From contig CANMDH010000016.1 of NCBI GenBank assembly GCA_947496555.1, positions 39,407-103,406 of the forward strand: DNA of 64,000 bases. Reading direction: 5' to 3'. Under the pieces are notes generated by a model, which was not told the DNA's origin, searched no databases, and saw only the letters and a list, made by a program, of their open reading frames with translations. This DNA is from an uncultured Aquimarina sp. GTDB lineage: Bacteria; Bacteroidota; Bacteroidia; Flavobacteriales; Flavobacteriaceae. Made by a program: the position numbers and the translations under genes. Of this stretch, positions 7,802-17,825 are shown one piece after another. Numbering within the stretch: position 1 is the first letter of the stretch; each line of letters starts with the position of its first letter.

Positions 7802-9052
7802 CTAGTGTTGGTTAAGTCTAAAATCTGGATAAGCGTCCATACCATGTTCATGACTATCTAATCCATCAATTTCTTCTTTTTCAGAAACCCTGATTCCGAT
7901 AGTTTTCTTAAGAGTAAAGATGATAATAAATGCAGTAGTTAAACAAAATCCACCTACAATTAATACACTAAGTCCTTGCACCAAAAACTGGTCAAATCCT
8001 GCTTTTGCTCCGAAAATTCCCACGGCCAAAGTTCCCCAAATACCACATATTAAATGCACTGCAATAGCACCAACAGGGTCATCCAGTTTCAATTTGTCTA
8101 TTAGGGCAACGCCAAGAACAATAATTATACCGGCAAGCAGTCCAATAACCACGGCTTCATTTGGGGACATTAGATCCGCTCCAGCCGTAATTCCTACCAA
8201 TCCACCAAGAATTCCGTTTAAAAACATGGTAAGATCGTAGTTTTTGTAAAGTATTGTTGAAAGGATAAAAGCTCCTATACCACCAGCAGCGGCTGCCAAA
8301 CATGTAGTTACCAAAACCAATGAAGTACCTGCAGGGTCTGCAGAAAGCACTGATCCACCGTTAAATCCGAACCATCCTAACCAAAGGATCAATACTCCGG
8401 CAGCGGCAATCGGTATGTTATGCCCTGGTATCGCTTGTGGTTTTCCTTCTGAACTGAATTTTCCAATTCTTGATCCCAATAGAGCCACGGCAACCAAAGC
8501 AGCCCAACCTCCTACAGAGTGAACTAGGGTAGAACCGGCAAAGTCATAGAATCCTTCAGCCTCTCCTATTGATAAAGAAGATAGAAAACCGCTTCCCCAT
8601 TGCCAAGAACCTACGATCGGATATACTAAGCCTACATAGATAACTGTAAAGATCATAAAGGCTCCAAGTTTAATACGTTCAGCAACAGCTCCAGATACAA
8701 TAGTTGCAGCAGTAGCAGCAAACATTCCCTGGAATAAGAAATCTGTCCACCAGGTGTATCCTCCATCTGCATATTCTGGTGTCATTCCATTCTCTGGCGC
8801 GGCAATACCAAAACCAGCAAATTTTAAGAATCCGAAGTCTCCATCTTCAAATCCCGGATACATCAAGTTAAATCCACCAATGTAGTACATCAATAACCCT
8901 ACACAGATGATGAATACGTTTTTAAATAATATGTTGATTGTGTTTTTTTGTCGAGTTAATCCAATTTCTAAAAAAGAAAACCCTAAGTGCATGAAAAATA
9001 CAAGTGCTGTACACACCATCATCCATACATTGTTCGTAGTTAAAAGTTCCAT
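7802..9052 (-). CDS. amt: Ammonium transporter Amt
   Basis: A 416-residue inner-membrane channel of the Amt/Mep/Rh family with about 11 membrane segments and normal family length. Recognisable signatures are GGWAALVAVALLGSR after the first pore histidine (STLVHSVGG), and the second twin histidine in HLICGIWGTLAVGIFG. The conserved Asp in FYDFAGS before the first histidine is present. There is no obvious cleaved signal peptide: the N-terminus itself (LLTTNNVWMMVCTALVFFMH) is the first membrane segment. The gene lies 65 bp downstream of a PII gene, the standard pair in which PII blocks Amt when nitrogen is plentiful. The cytosolic tail (DSHEHGMDAYPDF) ends like those of other PII-controlled Amt proteins. 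It is divergent from gltB. Confidence 0.97.
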   Translation of the reverse strand: MELLTTNNVWMMVCTALVFFMHLGFSFLEIGLTRQKNTINILFKNVFIICVGLLMYYIGGFNLMYPGFEDGDFGFLKFAGFGIAAPENGMTPEYADGGYTWWTDFLFQGMFAATAATIVSGAVAERIKLGAFMIFTVIYVGLVYPIVGSWQWGSGFLSSLSIGEAEGFYDFAGSTLVHSVGGWAALVAVALLGSRIGKFSSEGKPQAIPGHNIPIAAAGVLILWLGWFGFNGGSVLSADPAGTSLVLVTTCLAAAAGGIGAFILSTILYKNYDLTMFLNGILGGLVGITAGADLMSPNEAVVIGLLAGIIIVLGVALIDKLKLDDPVGAIAVHLICGIWGTLAVGIFGAKAGFDQFLVQGLSVLIVGGFCLTTAFIIIFTLKKTIGIRVSEKEEIDGLDSHEHGMDAYPDFRLNQH

Positions 9053-9117
9053 TGTTTAATGACTATTAAAATTATTTTTTGTTTTCAGTTGGTAATTGTT
9101 ATGCTATTGATAAGGCA

Positions 9118-9456
9118 TTAGTTTAAAGTCTCTCCGCCTTTTTCAGATGTTCGAATTCTATAGGCTTCTTCAATATCAGAAACAAATATTTTCCCATCAC
9201 CTACTTCTCCTGTTTTTGCAGCTTCTAATATTGTAGCTATAGCGACTTCTACAAATTCGTCATTTACAACGATAGATAAATAGCGTCTTTGGATATCTGT
9301 AGTGCTATAAGAAATCCCTCTATATACACTTCCCTTTTTTTCGTGCCCAACACCGGTTACATCCCAATAAGAAAAAAACATAACTCCCTTGTCATGTAAA
9401 GCTTCCTTTACAGCTCGGTATTTTGATCTTCTAATAATTGCTTCTATTTTCTTCAT
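9118..9456 (-). CDS. Nitrogen regulatory protein P-II (GlnB/GlnK family)
   Basis: A 112-residue trimeric signal protein of normal family length that senses ATP/ADP and 2-oxoglutarate. The N-terminus MKKIEAIIRRSKYRAVKEAL is typical. The T-loop contains GHEKKGSVYRGISY, with Tyr50 at the place of the uridylylated tyrosine of enteric PII. GEVGDGKIFV is the nucleotide-binding signature and RIRTSEKG the C-loop. The T-loop core (SYSTTDIQRRYLSI) differs from the enteric one, as is usual in Bacteroidota. Being the first gene of the pair with amt, it is best viewed as GlnK-like, but the names cannot be separated by sequence. A good promoter lies about 40 bp upstream. Confidence 0.95.
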   Translation of the reverse strand: MKKIEAIIRRSKYRAVKEALHDKGVMFFSYWDVTGVGHEKKGSVYRGISYSTTDIQRRYLSIVVNDEFVEVAIATILEAAKTGEVGDGKIFVSDIEEAYRIRTSEKGGETLN

Positions 9457-9492
9457 AAAGAATAAAAGTTAAAATTAATGTTAAATTCGAAT

Positions 9493-9524
9493 CAAAAATA
9501 TGTGAAATTATTTTTTACATCCAA
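9493..9524 (-). promoter_or_regulatory. Promoter of the PII-amt operon
   Basis: On the minus strand, TTG (9524-9522) is followed after 21 bases by TATTTTTG (9500-9493), which matches the Bacteroidota housekeeping pattern TTG-N19/21-TAnnTTTG. The PII start codon is 37 bp further on. Confidence 0.6.
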
Positions 9525-9567
9525 ATTTTATGGGGTAATCACGTAATTTTTATCATTTTTTAATATT

Positions 9568-9590
9568 TACCCCCTAAAAAATTAGGGGTA
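9568..9590. promoter_or_regulatory. Candidate nitrogen operator (inverted repeat)
   Basis: TACCCCCTAA and TTAGGGGTA are complementary apart from one extra C, with an A4 spacer. The GC-rich arms stand out in a nearly pure AT stretch about 45 bp upstream of the PII-amt -33 box. Confidence 0.4.
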
Positions 9591-9895
9591 CATATTTTTT
9601 AGAGTAAAAAATGATGATTTCGCACTGCAGAAATTCATGTTTTTTACGAAAACGTTTTCATTAGAATTTGTTGAGTATCAATAGGGTGTGATTTTGCGTG
9701 AAATCCCATTTTTATTGGGAAAACAGCATTATCAAATTCGTAATTAGAGGACCTTATTTTGTGATTATTTTATCCATTAGGGACTTTTTTTATCGAGCTC
9801 AGAAAAGTGAAGTTGAATGCTTCTATTTTCTTTCCCATTCCTTAATGATTTGTTAATTTCATGAACTTGAAATACTTTTTAGATCGGAAAATATT

Positions 9896-12800
9896 ATGAA
9901 GAAACAAGGAATGTATCTACCAGAATTCGAACACGACGCATGTGGTGCCGGATTTATATGTAGCTTAGAAGGAAAAAAGTCAAATGACATTATTCACAAA
10001 GCACTTGAGATCCTCGAGAAGTTAGAACATCGAGGAGCTGTAAGTTCAGATGGTAAAACAGGAGATGGTGCAGGAATATTGATTGATATTCCGCATGATT
10101 TTTTTGTTGAGCATTGTGATTTTGATCTTCCAGAGTCTGGTGAGTATGCGGTAAGTAATGTTTTCTTACCAAAGAAAGATAATCAGAGACAGTTCTGCAT
10201 CAATACATTCGAAAAGAATATTGAAGATCAAGGATTGGTATTATTAGGATGGAGAGATGTTCCTGTTGATCATATACATCTTGGAGAAATAGCGGCCACT
10301 ACAGAACCTTTCATTAAACAAATATTTATAGGTAAGGGGGATAAAGATCAAAGTTATTTTGATTTTAATCTGAAGTTGTTTACTGCCAGAAAAGTAACAG
10401 AACATACAATATATAGTTCTAAACTTTCTGAAAGTAAGTTTTTCTACTTGCCAAGTTTATCAACTAAAACCTTAATCTTTAAAGGGCTTTTAATGCCTGA
10501 AGATATTAAGTTATATTATAAGGACTTGTTGGACCCAAAGGTGGTTACCAGATTGGCGTTGGTACACCAGCGATTCTCGACCAATACATTTCCTACCTGG
10601 GATTTGGCACAGCCTTTCCGATATATGTGTCATAACGGCGAAATCAATACCCTAAGAGGTAATGTGACCAGAATGCGTTCTCGTGAGGAGTTATTAGAAA
10701 GTGATTGGTTTGGTGAGGATATCAAAAAAATACTTCCGGTTATATTAAAAGGGAAATCAGATTCTGCGTCCATGGATATGGTAGTAGAACTATTATTAAT
10801 GACCGGTAGATCTTTACCCGAGGTAATGATGATGATGGTACCAGAGGCATGGGAGAAAAACCCAGAAATGTCTGAAGCCAAAAAAGCGTTCTACGAATAC
10901 AACTCATGTGCTATGGAACCTTGGGATGGTCCGGCTTCTATTCCATTTACAGATGGTAATTATATTGGCGCAGTATTAGATAGAAATGGTTTAAGACCTT
11001 CTCGATATACGGTAACAAAGGATGGGTATGTTATAATGTCTTCAGAAACTGGAGTGGTTGATATCGAACCTGGTAATATTAAGTTACATGGTCGACTAGA
11101 ACCAGGTAAAATGTTCCTGGTAAATATGGGTGAAGGAAGAATAGTAAATGATGAAGAAATAAAAGAAGAAATTGCATCCAAACACCCATATAGAAAATGG
11201 CTCGATAAAAATCTGGTGCATCTTAAGGATATACCTTATAATGATTGTCCATTGTTTTTAGGAGAAGAAACCATGGCAAAGCGTAAAGAAGTATTTGGAT
11301 ATACACAGGAAGATATAGATACCATTATTGCGCCTATGGGACAACTTGGTAAAGAACCAATTGGTTCTATGGGATCGGATACACCAATCGCTGTTCTATC
11401 TGAACGTCCACAACTGATTTATAATTATTTCAAACAATTATTTGCACAGGTAACCAATCCGCCATTAGATGGTATTCGTGAAGAATTGATCTGTGATATT
11501 AGTTTAACACTAGGTGCAGATCAAAATATTTTTAATATTAATGCGAAACACTGCAATAAATTAAAGATCCAGAATCCTGTAATTTCTAAAGAGGATCTGG
11601 ATAAGATCAAGACCTACTCTGATAAAGGCTTTAAATCAACTTCGGTTCCGATGTTATATAACATCAACAGAGGCCTCAACGGACTTGAAGATGCTTTAGA
11701 AAAAGTATTAAAAGATGCTTCAGAAGCTATTGATGAAGGAACTAATATTATTATCCTTTCTGATAGAAATGTAAGCAAGCATAGAGCGCCAATACCAGCC
11801 TTATTAGGATGTGCGTATGTAAATAGTGGATTACAAAAATTAGGTAAGCGTTCTAAAGTAAGTATTATTGTAGAGTCTGCAGAACCGAGAGAAGTTCACC
11901 ATTTTGCATTATTATTTGGATACGGAGCAAGTGCCATAAATCCATATATGGTAAATGAGATTATTGGCGAACAAATAAAAGAGAACAACATTACCGATCT
12001 AACTTTTGAAGATGCTATCTACAACTATAACAAAGCTGTAGGTAAAGGAGTATTGAAGGTGATGAACAAAATTGGAATCTCTACCTTGAATTCCTATAGA
12101 AGTTCTCAATTATTCGAATGTATTGGTATTAATACTAAAGTTGTAGATCAATATTTCCCAAATACGGCTACACGTATAGAAGGGATTGGATTATATGAAA
12201 TTGAAAAAGAGATTTCAAAACGTCACAAAAGAGCCTATGTAGAAAGAGAAGTAGATGCTAATTTAGATCTTGAGATAGGAGGGCAGTACAGGTGGAGACG
12301 TAATGGAGAGAAACACCAATTTAATCCACTATCTGTAGCCAAATTACAGAAATCTGTTCGTGATAATGATCCAAAAACCTATAAAGAATATGCCAAATTG
12401 ATCAATGATCAGTCCAAAGCATTGATGACCATTCGTGGGTTACTAGAATTTTCTAATTATGACCCAATTCCGATTGATGAAGTAGAGCCTTGGACTGAAA
12501 TTGTAAAGCGATTTAAAACAGGAGCTATGTCTTATGGGTCCATTAGCCAGGAAGCTCATGAGAATCTTGCCATTGCGATGAACCGTATCGGAGGTAAGAG
12601 TAATTCTGGAGAAGGAGGAGAGAATCCGTTAAGATTCTACAAAGATGTAAATGGCGACTGGAAAAATAGTGCGATCAAGCAAGTGGCATCAGGACGATTT
12701 GGAGTGTCTTCAAATTATCTTACTAGTGCAGCCGAGATTCAGATAAAAATGGCGCAAGGTGCCAAGCCAGGAGAAGGAGGGCAATTGCCAGGACCAAAAG

Positions 12801-14398
12801 TGAATCCCGAAATTGCCAAGACTCGTAATTCTACACCGTATGTGGGATTAATTTCTCCACCGCCACATCACGATATTTATTCAATTGAAGACTTATCGCA
12901 GTTAATCTATGATTTGAAATCTGCTAATAGAAATGCAAGAATTAATGTAAAACTGGTTTCAGAAGTAGGAGTAGGTACCGTAGCTGCGGGAGTTGCTAAA
13001 GCCAAAGCCGATGTCGTACTTATTTCTGGATTTGATGGAGGTACTGGAGCTTCACCATTAACATCACTCAAACATGCCGGATTACCGTGGGAGCTTGGTA
13101 TTGCAGAAGCACAACAAACGTTGGTTGGGAACAATTTACGTAGCCGTATAGTGGTAGAGTGTGATGGGCAATTAAAAACAGGACGCGATGTGGCTGTCGC
13201 TTGTCTTCTTGGAGCTGAAGAATTTGGATTTGCGACTGCACCATTAGTGGCTTCTGGGTGTGTAATGATGCGAGTGTGTCACTTAAATACATGTCCTGTA
13301 GGAATTGCAACGCAAAACCCAGAATTGCGTAAAAAATTCAAAGGAAAACCAGAGCATGTTGTAAATTATATGTATTTCGTAGCGCAAGAATTGCGAGAAA
13401 TTATGGCAAAACTTGGTTTCCGAACGGTGAATGAAATGGTTGGACAAGTTAACAAGTTGGATCATAAAAAAGCAATCGAGCATTACAAAGCTGCGGGAGT
13501 TGATCTTACACCAATTCTTCACCAGGTAGATGCGCCAGAAGGAGTTGATATTTATAATACCGAAACCCAGGATCACGGTCTTGGTAAGTCTATAGATTTT
13601 GATATCATAGAGCAAGCACATACAGCATTGTTCCGTAAAGAGAAAACAACCTTGGATTTTGATATCACCAATACAGACAGAGCGGTAGGAGCGATCTTAA
13701 GTAATGAAATCTCCAAAATATACGGAGCGCAAGGGTTACCAGATAACACTTTGAAATTGAACTTCACCGGAGCAGCAGGACAAAGTTTTGGAGCATTTGC
13801 TACCAAAGGACTTACTATGGTTGTTAATGGTAATACAAATGACTATTTGGGAAAAGGACTTTCGGGAGCAAAATTGATTATCAAAGTGCCGGATGAAGCC
13901 ACTATTATTCCCGAAGAAAATATTATAACAGGTAATGTTACTTTGTATGGAGCAACAGCTGGTGAAGTGTATATAAATGGTAAAGCTGGCGAGCGATTCT
14001 GTGTGCGTAACTCGGGAGCCAAAGCTGTTGTTGAAGGAATCGGAGATCACGGTTGTGAATATATGACTGGTGGTGTAGCCGTGATCCTTGGAGAAGTGGG
14101 AAGAAACTTTGGAGCTGGAATGTCTGGAGGTATTGCTTACATCTATGATGATAAAAAGACTTTTGAAGCACATTGTAATAAAGAAGCATTAAATCTTGAT
14201 CCTGTGTTAGAGCAGAAAGATATTGATGAATTAAAAGGGTTGATTGAGAATCATTACAATGCGACCTTAAGTCCGCAAGCACAAAGAATCCTTGAAAATT
14301 GGGAAATTGAACTTCCAAAATTCATCAAAATATTCCCCGAGGAATACAAGCAGGCCTTAAAACGATTAGAAGAAGAGAAGTTAGAGGTTAGAGGTTAG
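9896..14398 (+). CDS. gltB: Glutamate synthase (NADPH/ferredoxin type) large subunit
   Basis: A 1,500-residue protein of normal GltB length that forms two glutamates from glutamine and 2-oxoglutarate. The N-terminal class II amidotransferase domain (about 16-430) begins at Cys16 in EHDACGAGF, exposed after removal of a 15-residue propeptide. A central domain (about 470-780) and the FMN-binding synthase domain (about 850-1,220) follow. Signatures are GEGGQLPG, GFDGGTGASP, and the 3Fe-4S cysteines in CVMMRVCHLNTCPVGIAT. The C-terminal beta-helix domain carries glycine-rich GxxxGxG repeats (about 1,260-1,450). The start is fixed by the propeptide. gltD follows after 193 bp, and PII-amt is divergent upstream, giving a complete ammonium uptake and GOGAT cluster. 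The 3' end contains a short tandem repeat (GTTAGAG) at the stop codon. Confidence 0.98.
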   Translation: MKKQGMYLPEFEHDACGAGFICSLEGKKSNDIIHKALEILEKLEHRGAVSSDGKTGDGAGILIDIPHDFFVEHCDFDLPESGEYAVSNVFLPKKDNQRQFCINTFEKNIEDQGLVLLGWRDVPVDHIHLGEIAATTEPFIKQIFIGKGDKDQSYFDFNLKLFTARKVTEHTIYSSKLSESKFFYLPSLSTKTLIFKGLLMPEDIKLYYKDLLDPKVVTRLALVHQRFSTNTFPTWDLAQPFRYMCHNGEINTLRGNVTRMRSREELLESDWFGEDIKKILPVILKGKSDSASMDMVVELLLMTGRSLPEVMMMMVPEAWEKNPEMSEAKKAFYEYNSCAMEPWDGPASIPFTDGNYIGAVLDRNGLRPSRYTVTKDGYVIMSSETGVVDIEPGNIKLHGRLEPGKMFLVNMGEGRIVNDEEIKEEIASKHPYRKWLDKNLVHLKDIPYNDCPLFLGEETMAKRKEVFGYTQEDIDTIIAPMGQLGKEPIGSMGSDTPIAVLSERPQLIYNYFKQLFAQVTNPPLDGIREELICDISLTLGADQNIFNINAKHCNKLKIQNPVISKEDLDKIKTYSDKGFKSTSVPMLYNINRGLNGLEDALEKVLKDASEAIDEGTNIIILSDRNVSKHRAPIPALLGCAYVNSGLQKLGKRSKVSIIVESAEPREVHHFALLFGYGASAINPYMVNEIIGEQIKENNITDLTFEDAIYNYNKAVGKGVLKVMNKIGISTLNSYRSSQLFECIGINTKVVDQYFPNTATRIEGIGLYEIEKEISKRHKRAYVEREVDANLDLEIGGQYRWRRNGEKHQFNPLSVAKLQKSVRDNDPKTYKEYAKLINDQSKALMTIRGLLEFSNYDPIPIDEVEPWTEIVKRFKTGAMSYGSISQEAHENLAIAMNRIGGKSNSGEGGENPLRFYKDVNGDWKNSAIKQVASGRFGVSSNYLTSAAEIQIKMAQGAKPGEGGQLPGPKVNPEIAKTRNSTPYVGLISPPPHHDIYSIEDLSQLIYDLKSANRNARINVKLVSEVGVGTVAAGVAKAKADVVLISGFDGGTGASPLTSLKHAGLPWELGIAEAQQTLVGNNLRSRIVVECDGQLKTGRDVAVACLLGAEEFGFATAPLVASGCVMMRVCHLNTCPVGIATQNPELRKKFKGKPEHVVNYMYFVAQELREIMAKLGFRTVNEMVGQVNKLDHKKAIEHYKAAGVDLTPILHQVDAPEGVDIYNTETQDHGLGKSIDFDIIEQAHTALFRKEKTTLDFDITNTDRAVGAILSNEISKIYGAQGLPDNTLKLNFTGAAGQSFGAFATKGLTMVVNGNTNDYLGKGLSGAKLIIKVPDEATIIPEENIITGNVTLYGATAGEVYINGKAGERFCVRNSGAKAVVEGIGDHGCEYMTGGVAVILGEVGRNFGAGMSGGIAYIYDDKKTFEAHCNKEALNLDPVLEQKDIDELKGLIENHYNATLSPQAQRILENWEIELPKFIKIFPEEYKQALKRLEEEKLEVRG

Positions 14399-14591
14399 AA
14401 AAAAGAGAGTTTTGAGTTTATTGGGTAGAGGTGGATCATTTATTTTTTTGGACTTTAGATAGGATAAAGCTTAAAACTCTAAGTATAATACAATGAAAAG
14501 TAAAAACAAGTTTTTAAAACGAAGAGCTAGTTTTAGTGAAAATCTGAAACTTAGATTCTTTGCCGCTTAGAGACTTAGAAATTTAAAAAAC

Positions 14592-16055
14592 ATGGGAAAG
14601 ATAACTGGATTTTTAGAATTTGAAAGAGAAATAGAACAGTACCAACCTGTTAAAGATCGTATAAAAGATTATAAAGAGTTCACAGTGGCCATGCCCGAGA
14701 AGAAACTCAAAGACCAGGGAGCACGATGTATGGATTGTGGGATTCCATTTTGCCATAGTGGATGTCCTCTTGGCAACCTAATTCCTGATTTCAACGATGC
14801 AGTGTATCGTGGTAAATGGGAAAAGGCAGCAAGCATTTTACATTCTACAAATAACTTCCCAGAGTTTACTGGTAGATTGTGTCCTGCACCATGCGAAGAA
14901 GCTTGTGTACTAGGAATCAATGAAGACCCTGTTACCATTGAAAATATCGAAAAAAATATAGTTGAAGAAGCTTTTAAAAATGGATGGGTCAAAGCAAACC
15001 CACCTAAAGAAAGAACAGGCCAAACAGTTGCAGTAATTGGATCTGGTCCTGCTGGATTGGCAACAGCACAGCAATTGAACCGAGCCGGGCATTTGGTAAC
15101 CGTTTTTGAAAGAGATGAGAAAGTCGGAGGGTTATTACGTTATGGTATTCCTGATTTTAAAATGGAAAAACATGTGATTGATCGTCGTATTGATGTTTTA
15201 GAAAAAGAGGGTATTGTATTTAAAACCAATATAAATATTGGAAAAGATATTAAAGCAGATCAAATCAAAGAAGATTTTGATGCAGTGGTATTATGCACAG
15301 GAGCTACAGTACGCCGTAATTTGCCAGTAAAAGGAACCGATCTGAAAGGTGTAGTGCAAGCTATGGATTTCTTACCGCAGAATAACAGAAGGGTAGATGG
15401 TATTAAAGATTTAGGAGAAGAGATCCTGGCAACAGGAAAAGATGTGATTGTGATTGGAGGAGGGGATACTGGGTCTGACTGTATTGGTACATCGGTGAGG
15501 CATGGAGCTACCTCGGTAACGAATTTTGAAATCATGGGTAAGGGTACTACAGAACGCCCAACAAATCAACCCTGGCCTTTCTGGCCCATGCGCCTGCGAA
15601 CAAGCTCTTCTCATCAAGAAGGAGTAGAACGTAACTGGAGCATCTCTACTAAAGAGTTTTTAGGAGATAAAAATGGAAATTTAAAAGGTTTGATAACTTC
15701 TGAAGTAGAATGGGTAAAAGAAAATGGCCGTTTTACTTTAAAGGAGATACCAAATACCGAAAAAGAATGGAAATGTGAACTAGCATTATTGGCTTTAGGG
15801 TTTACTGGGTCAGAACCTACCATTGCAGAGCAACTAGGAATAGATATGGATGCCAGAACCAATATAAAAGCTACCGAAGATAATTATGCCACCAATGTAA
15901 AAGGTGTTTTTGCTGCGGGAGATACCCGTAGAGGACAATCTTTGATTGTTTGGGCTATTGCCGAAGGTCGACAGGCAGCACATCATGTAGATACTTATTT
16001 GATGGGAAGTTCTAACTTGCCTTTAAAAGGTGAGGGTGATTTACCAAGAATTTAA
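14592..16055 (+). CDS. gltD: Glutamate synthase small subunit
   Basis: A 487-residue flavoprotein that supplies electrons from NAD(P)H to the GltB subunit. The N-terminal domain holds the cysteines for two 4Fe-4S clusters (CMDCGIPFCHSGCPLGN around residue 45 and CPAPCEEACVL around residue 97). An FAD-binding GSGPAG motif lies near residue 148, followed by VGGLLRYGIPDFKM, and an NAD(P)H-binding GGGDTGSD lies near residue 292. The end (GVFAAGDTRRGQSLIVWAI) matches the FAD-contact region. The length is normal for the family. It lies 193 bp after gltB on the same strand, so it could share the gltB transcript or have its own promoter. No strong promoter is visible in the gap. Confidence 0.97.
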   Translation: MGKITGFLEFEREIEQYQPVKDRIKDYKEFTVAMPEKKLKDQGARCMDCGIPFCHSGCPLGNLIPDFNDAVYRGKWEKAASILHSTNNFPEFTGRLCPAPCEEACVLGINEDPVTIENIEKNIVEEAFKNGWVKANPPKERTGQTVAVIGSGPAGLATAQQLNRAGHLVTVFERDEKVGGLLRYGIPDFKMEKHVIDRRIDVLEKEGIVFKTNINIGKDIKADQIKEDFDAVVLCTGATVRRNLPVKGTDLKGVVQAMDFLPQNNRRVDGIKDLGEEILATGKDVIVIGGGDTGSDCIGTSVRHGATSVTNFEIMGKGTTERPTNQPWPFWPMRLRTSSSHQEGVERNWSISTKEFLGDKNGNLKGLITSEVEWVKENGRFTLKEIPNTEKEWKCELALLALGFTGSEPTIAEQLGIDMDARTNIKATEDNYATNVKGVFAAGDTRRGQSLIVWAIAEGRQAAHHVDTYLMGSSNLPLKGEGDLPRI

Positions 16056-16124
16056 TTGCGCGTCTAATATTTTAATTATTAGTGTTAAGAAAAAAGGTTG
16101 CTTATGGTTAGTTTAAAAACCGTT

Positions 16125-17597
16125 TTAATGATACATTGTTGGCAATAGTTTTTTCAATACAAATTCCAGAATAGCATCATTGTCCTCTAGAATATCATGT
16201 ATAGAGTTTGATATATTATGATCCGGGACAACACTTCTTTTTTGGATATGTTCATCTATTGTGTACTCTGCATGTAGTAAAGGTAAATAGATTGCCGTCT
16301 CAGTATGATTTCCCTTGATAGAAATTTGACGCACACCGTTGCTAATACCAGCATATCCGTAGGTTTCTGTTCCTACTAAGTCTGCATTTGTATATTCCTT
16401 TAGTAAACCCGCAGCAATACCTGCGGCTGAAGAAGTACCACCATTGATCAGAACAACCAATCTCCCTTTATAATGGTATTCTTCAATTGGATTGTAATTC
16501 ATTAAATCACGTAATAATTCATAGTTTGTTATCTTGAAAGTATTGTCTTTTTTTAGCTTTAACCCAAAGGATTCGTTCAAATTAAGTGTGTCGCCAGTTA
16601 TTTCCAAAAAGTATTTATCATCTCCCAGGGTCACTATCCCTTTTGCAGGAGTGAAGGGTTGGTCAATGAAATATTGGAGCAAGTAGGCTGCATTGCTTGC
16701 TTTTCCACCTCCATTATTTCTTAGATCAATTATTAAATTTTTAATATTCCTATTAGAAATTTCTTTAAAACATTGTTTATAAAAATCAGGATAGGTGTTC
16801 TCGGGCTCATCATAACCATCCTTAAAAAACCGGCTTATTTTAAGATACGCATAATTTTCATCCTCATTTATCTCAAAGTTAAATGCTTCTTCAGGCGTTG
16901 TTTCTGACGGGTATTTTTTAGATTCTCTAGTTTCATAGACTTCTTTTGAAACTGCCTCAATTTTTGTTTTTATTATTTTCCTGGTTTTATAGTCCCGATA
17001 TACAAGATTGTAAGTAGGTTGTTCCCCAAATATCTCCGGATAGATTCTGTAGAATGATTTGTATGGCCCACCTAACCAATGTAGCATACCACTACGACTT
17101 TCACCATCAGAAGAATAATGTGCTAAAATTTCAAAAATAATCTCATTACTCAAGTTGCCATCAATAGACAGAATTTCAGATCCTTCGTCAATTTCTAGAG
17201 AGCTAAGATCTTTCACTATAAAAATACGTGCATCTCTAATATATACTTGAAAGGGGAGTCTTTTTTGACTATTAATAATACTTCCGAGTTTACCGAATGT
17301 ATATGCTTGCGTATGTCCATCGTGTATATTTGCTATCAATCGAAGAACAATTTTATAAAATGCCTTGGCCTCCATTGGTTTAGAAGTCCGAAACATCAAA
17401 TCATTCATCATTTGATTGAACTCCTCACGGGTTTGATGTGTATAAGTTCCAGGATGAACTTTAGTCAGTGCTGTTTTAAATTTTTCTAAGTCGGCTTGCA
17501 TTTGTTCAGGTTGGTAAACTAGGGACTCCTGCGCTCTTCCTGTCATTATATACATACTCAGGAAGCTTATAAGCATTAATCGGCAAATTCTATCCAT
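16125..17597 (-). CDS. Secreted S41 family peptidase
   Basis: A 490-residue protein with a signal peptide (residues 1-22, cut near GRAQ). The N-terminal helical part (about 25-110) contains HDGHTQ, common in S41 peptidases of the C-terminal-processing type. A PDZ-like part (about 115-220) and the catalytic domain (about 240-480) follow. The signature LIIDLRNNGGG is at 288-297. The nucleophile region reads NGGTSSAAG, with Ser390 as the probable nucleophile, but Gly replaces the Glu found in the usual SASE. The enzyme is predicted to act in the periplasm or at the surface on unstructured protein tails. It is monocistronic and convergent with gltD. Whether it is active is less sure because of the altered motif. 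Confidence 0.88.
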   Translation of the reverse strand: MDRICRLMLISFLSMYIMTGRAQESLVYQPEQMQADLEKFKTALTKVHPGTYTHQTREEFNQMMNDLMFRTSKPMEAKAFYKIVLRLIANIHDGHTQAYTFGKLGSIINSQKRLPFQVYIRDARIFIVKDLSSLEIDEGSEILSIDGNLSNEIIFEILAHYSSDGESRSGMLHWLGGPYKSFYRIYPEIFGEQPTYNLVYRDYKTRKIIKTKIEAVSKEVYETRESKKYPSETTPEEAFNFEINEDENYAYLKISRFFKDGYDEPENTYPDFYKQCFKEISNRNIKNLIIDLRNNGGGKASNAAYLLQYFIDQPFTPAKGIVTLGDDKYFLEITGDTLNLNESFGLKLKKDNTFKITNYELLRDLMNYNPIEEYHYKGRLVVLINGGTSSAAGIAAGLLKEYTNADLVGTETYGYAGISNGVRQISIKGNHTETAIYLPLLHAEYTIDEHIQKRSVVPDHNISNSIHDILEDNDAILEFVLKKLLPTMYH

Positions 17598-17772
17598 TTT
17601 TATTTGTATAACTTTAATAATAATTGAAAATTCCTAAAATAATTTAACCTTAAAGATGATTATCAGATTATTACTAATATGGGAATTGACTGCCTTTTGT
17701 TTTTTGATTGATTAAATGAAACTCTATTTTGATCCCGATAGTAATCAGAGATCAAGATGGCTAGTTGAACTT

Positions 17773-17792
17773 ATCCCGCTGTAGAGCGGGAT
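17773..17792. terminator. Strong hairpin downstream of the M56 sensor gene
   Basis: ATCCCGCT (17773-17780) pairs perfectly with AGCGGGAT (17785-17792) around a GTAG loop, 34 bp beyond the minus-strand stop at 17826. There is no long T-tract on the minus strand, so intrinsic termination is likely but not certain. Confidence 0.5.
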
Positions 17793-17825
17793 CTTATTAT
17801 TTGGATCTTTAAAGCCTTTTACAAA

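Larger units (their letters stand above)
9457..9895. promoter_or_regulatory. Divergent control region of PII-amt and gltBD
   Basis: A 439-bp region with no gene. It holds the PII-amt promoter, an imperfect inverted repeat at 9568-9590 (TACCCCCTAA and TTAGGGGTA), a perfect 12-bp palindrome GAAAACGTTTTC at 9648-9659, and a TCCCA/TGGGA repeat at 9704-9720. No clear TAnnTTTG box was found for gltB. The spacing upstream of both operons suggests regulator binding, but the regulator is unknown. Confidence 0.5.

Noticed and set aside
13283-14318. Several minus-strand frames opposite gltB
   Set aside because: The plus strand encodes an unbroken glutamate synthase. The opposite frames have low-complexity composition and no family match.
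14380-14400. GTTAGAG tandem repeat at the end of gltB as a possible mobile-element scar
   Set aside because: It is only about three short units, with no inverted repeats or target duplication around it. Slippage explains it.
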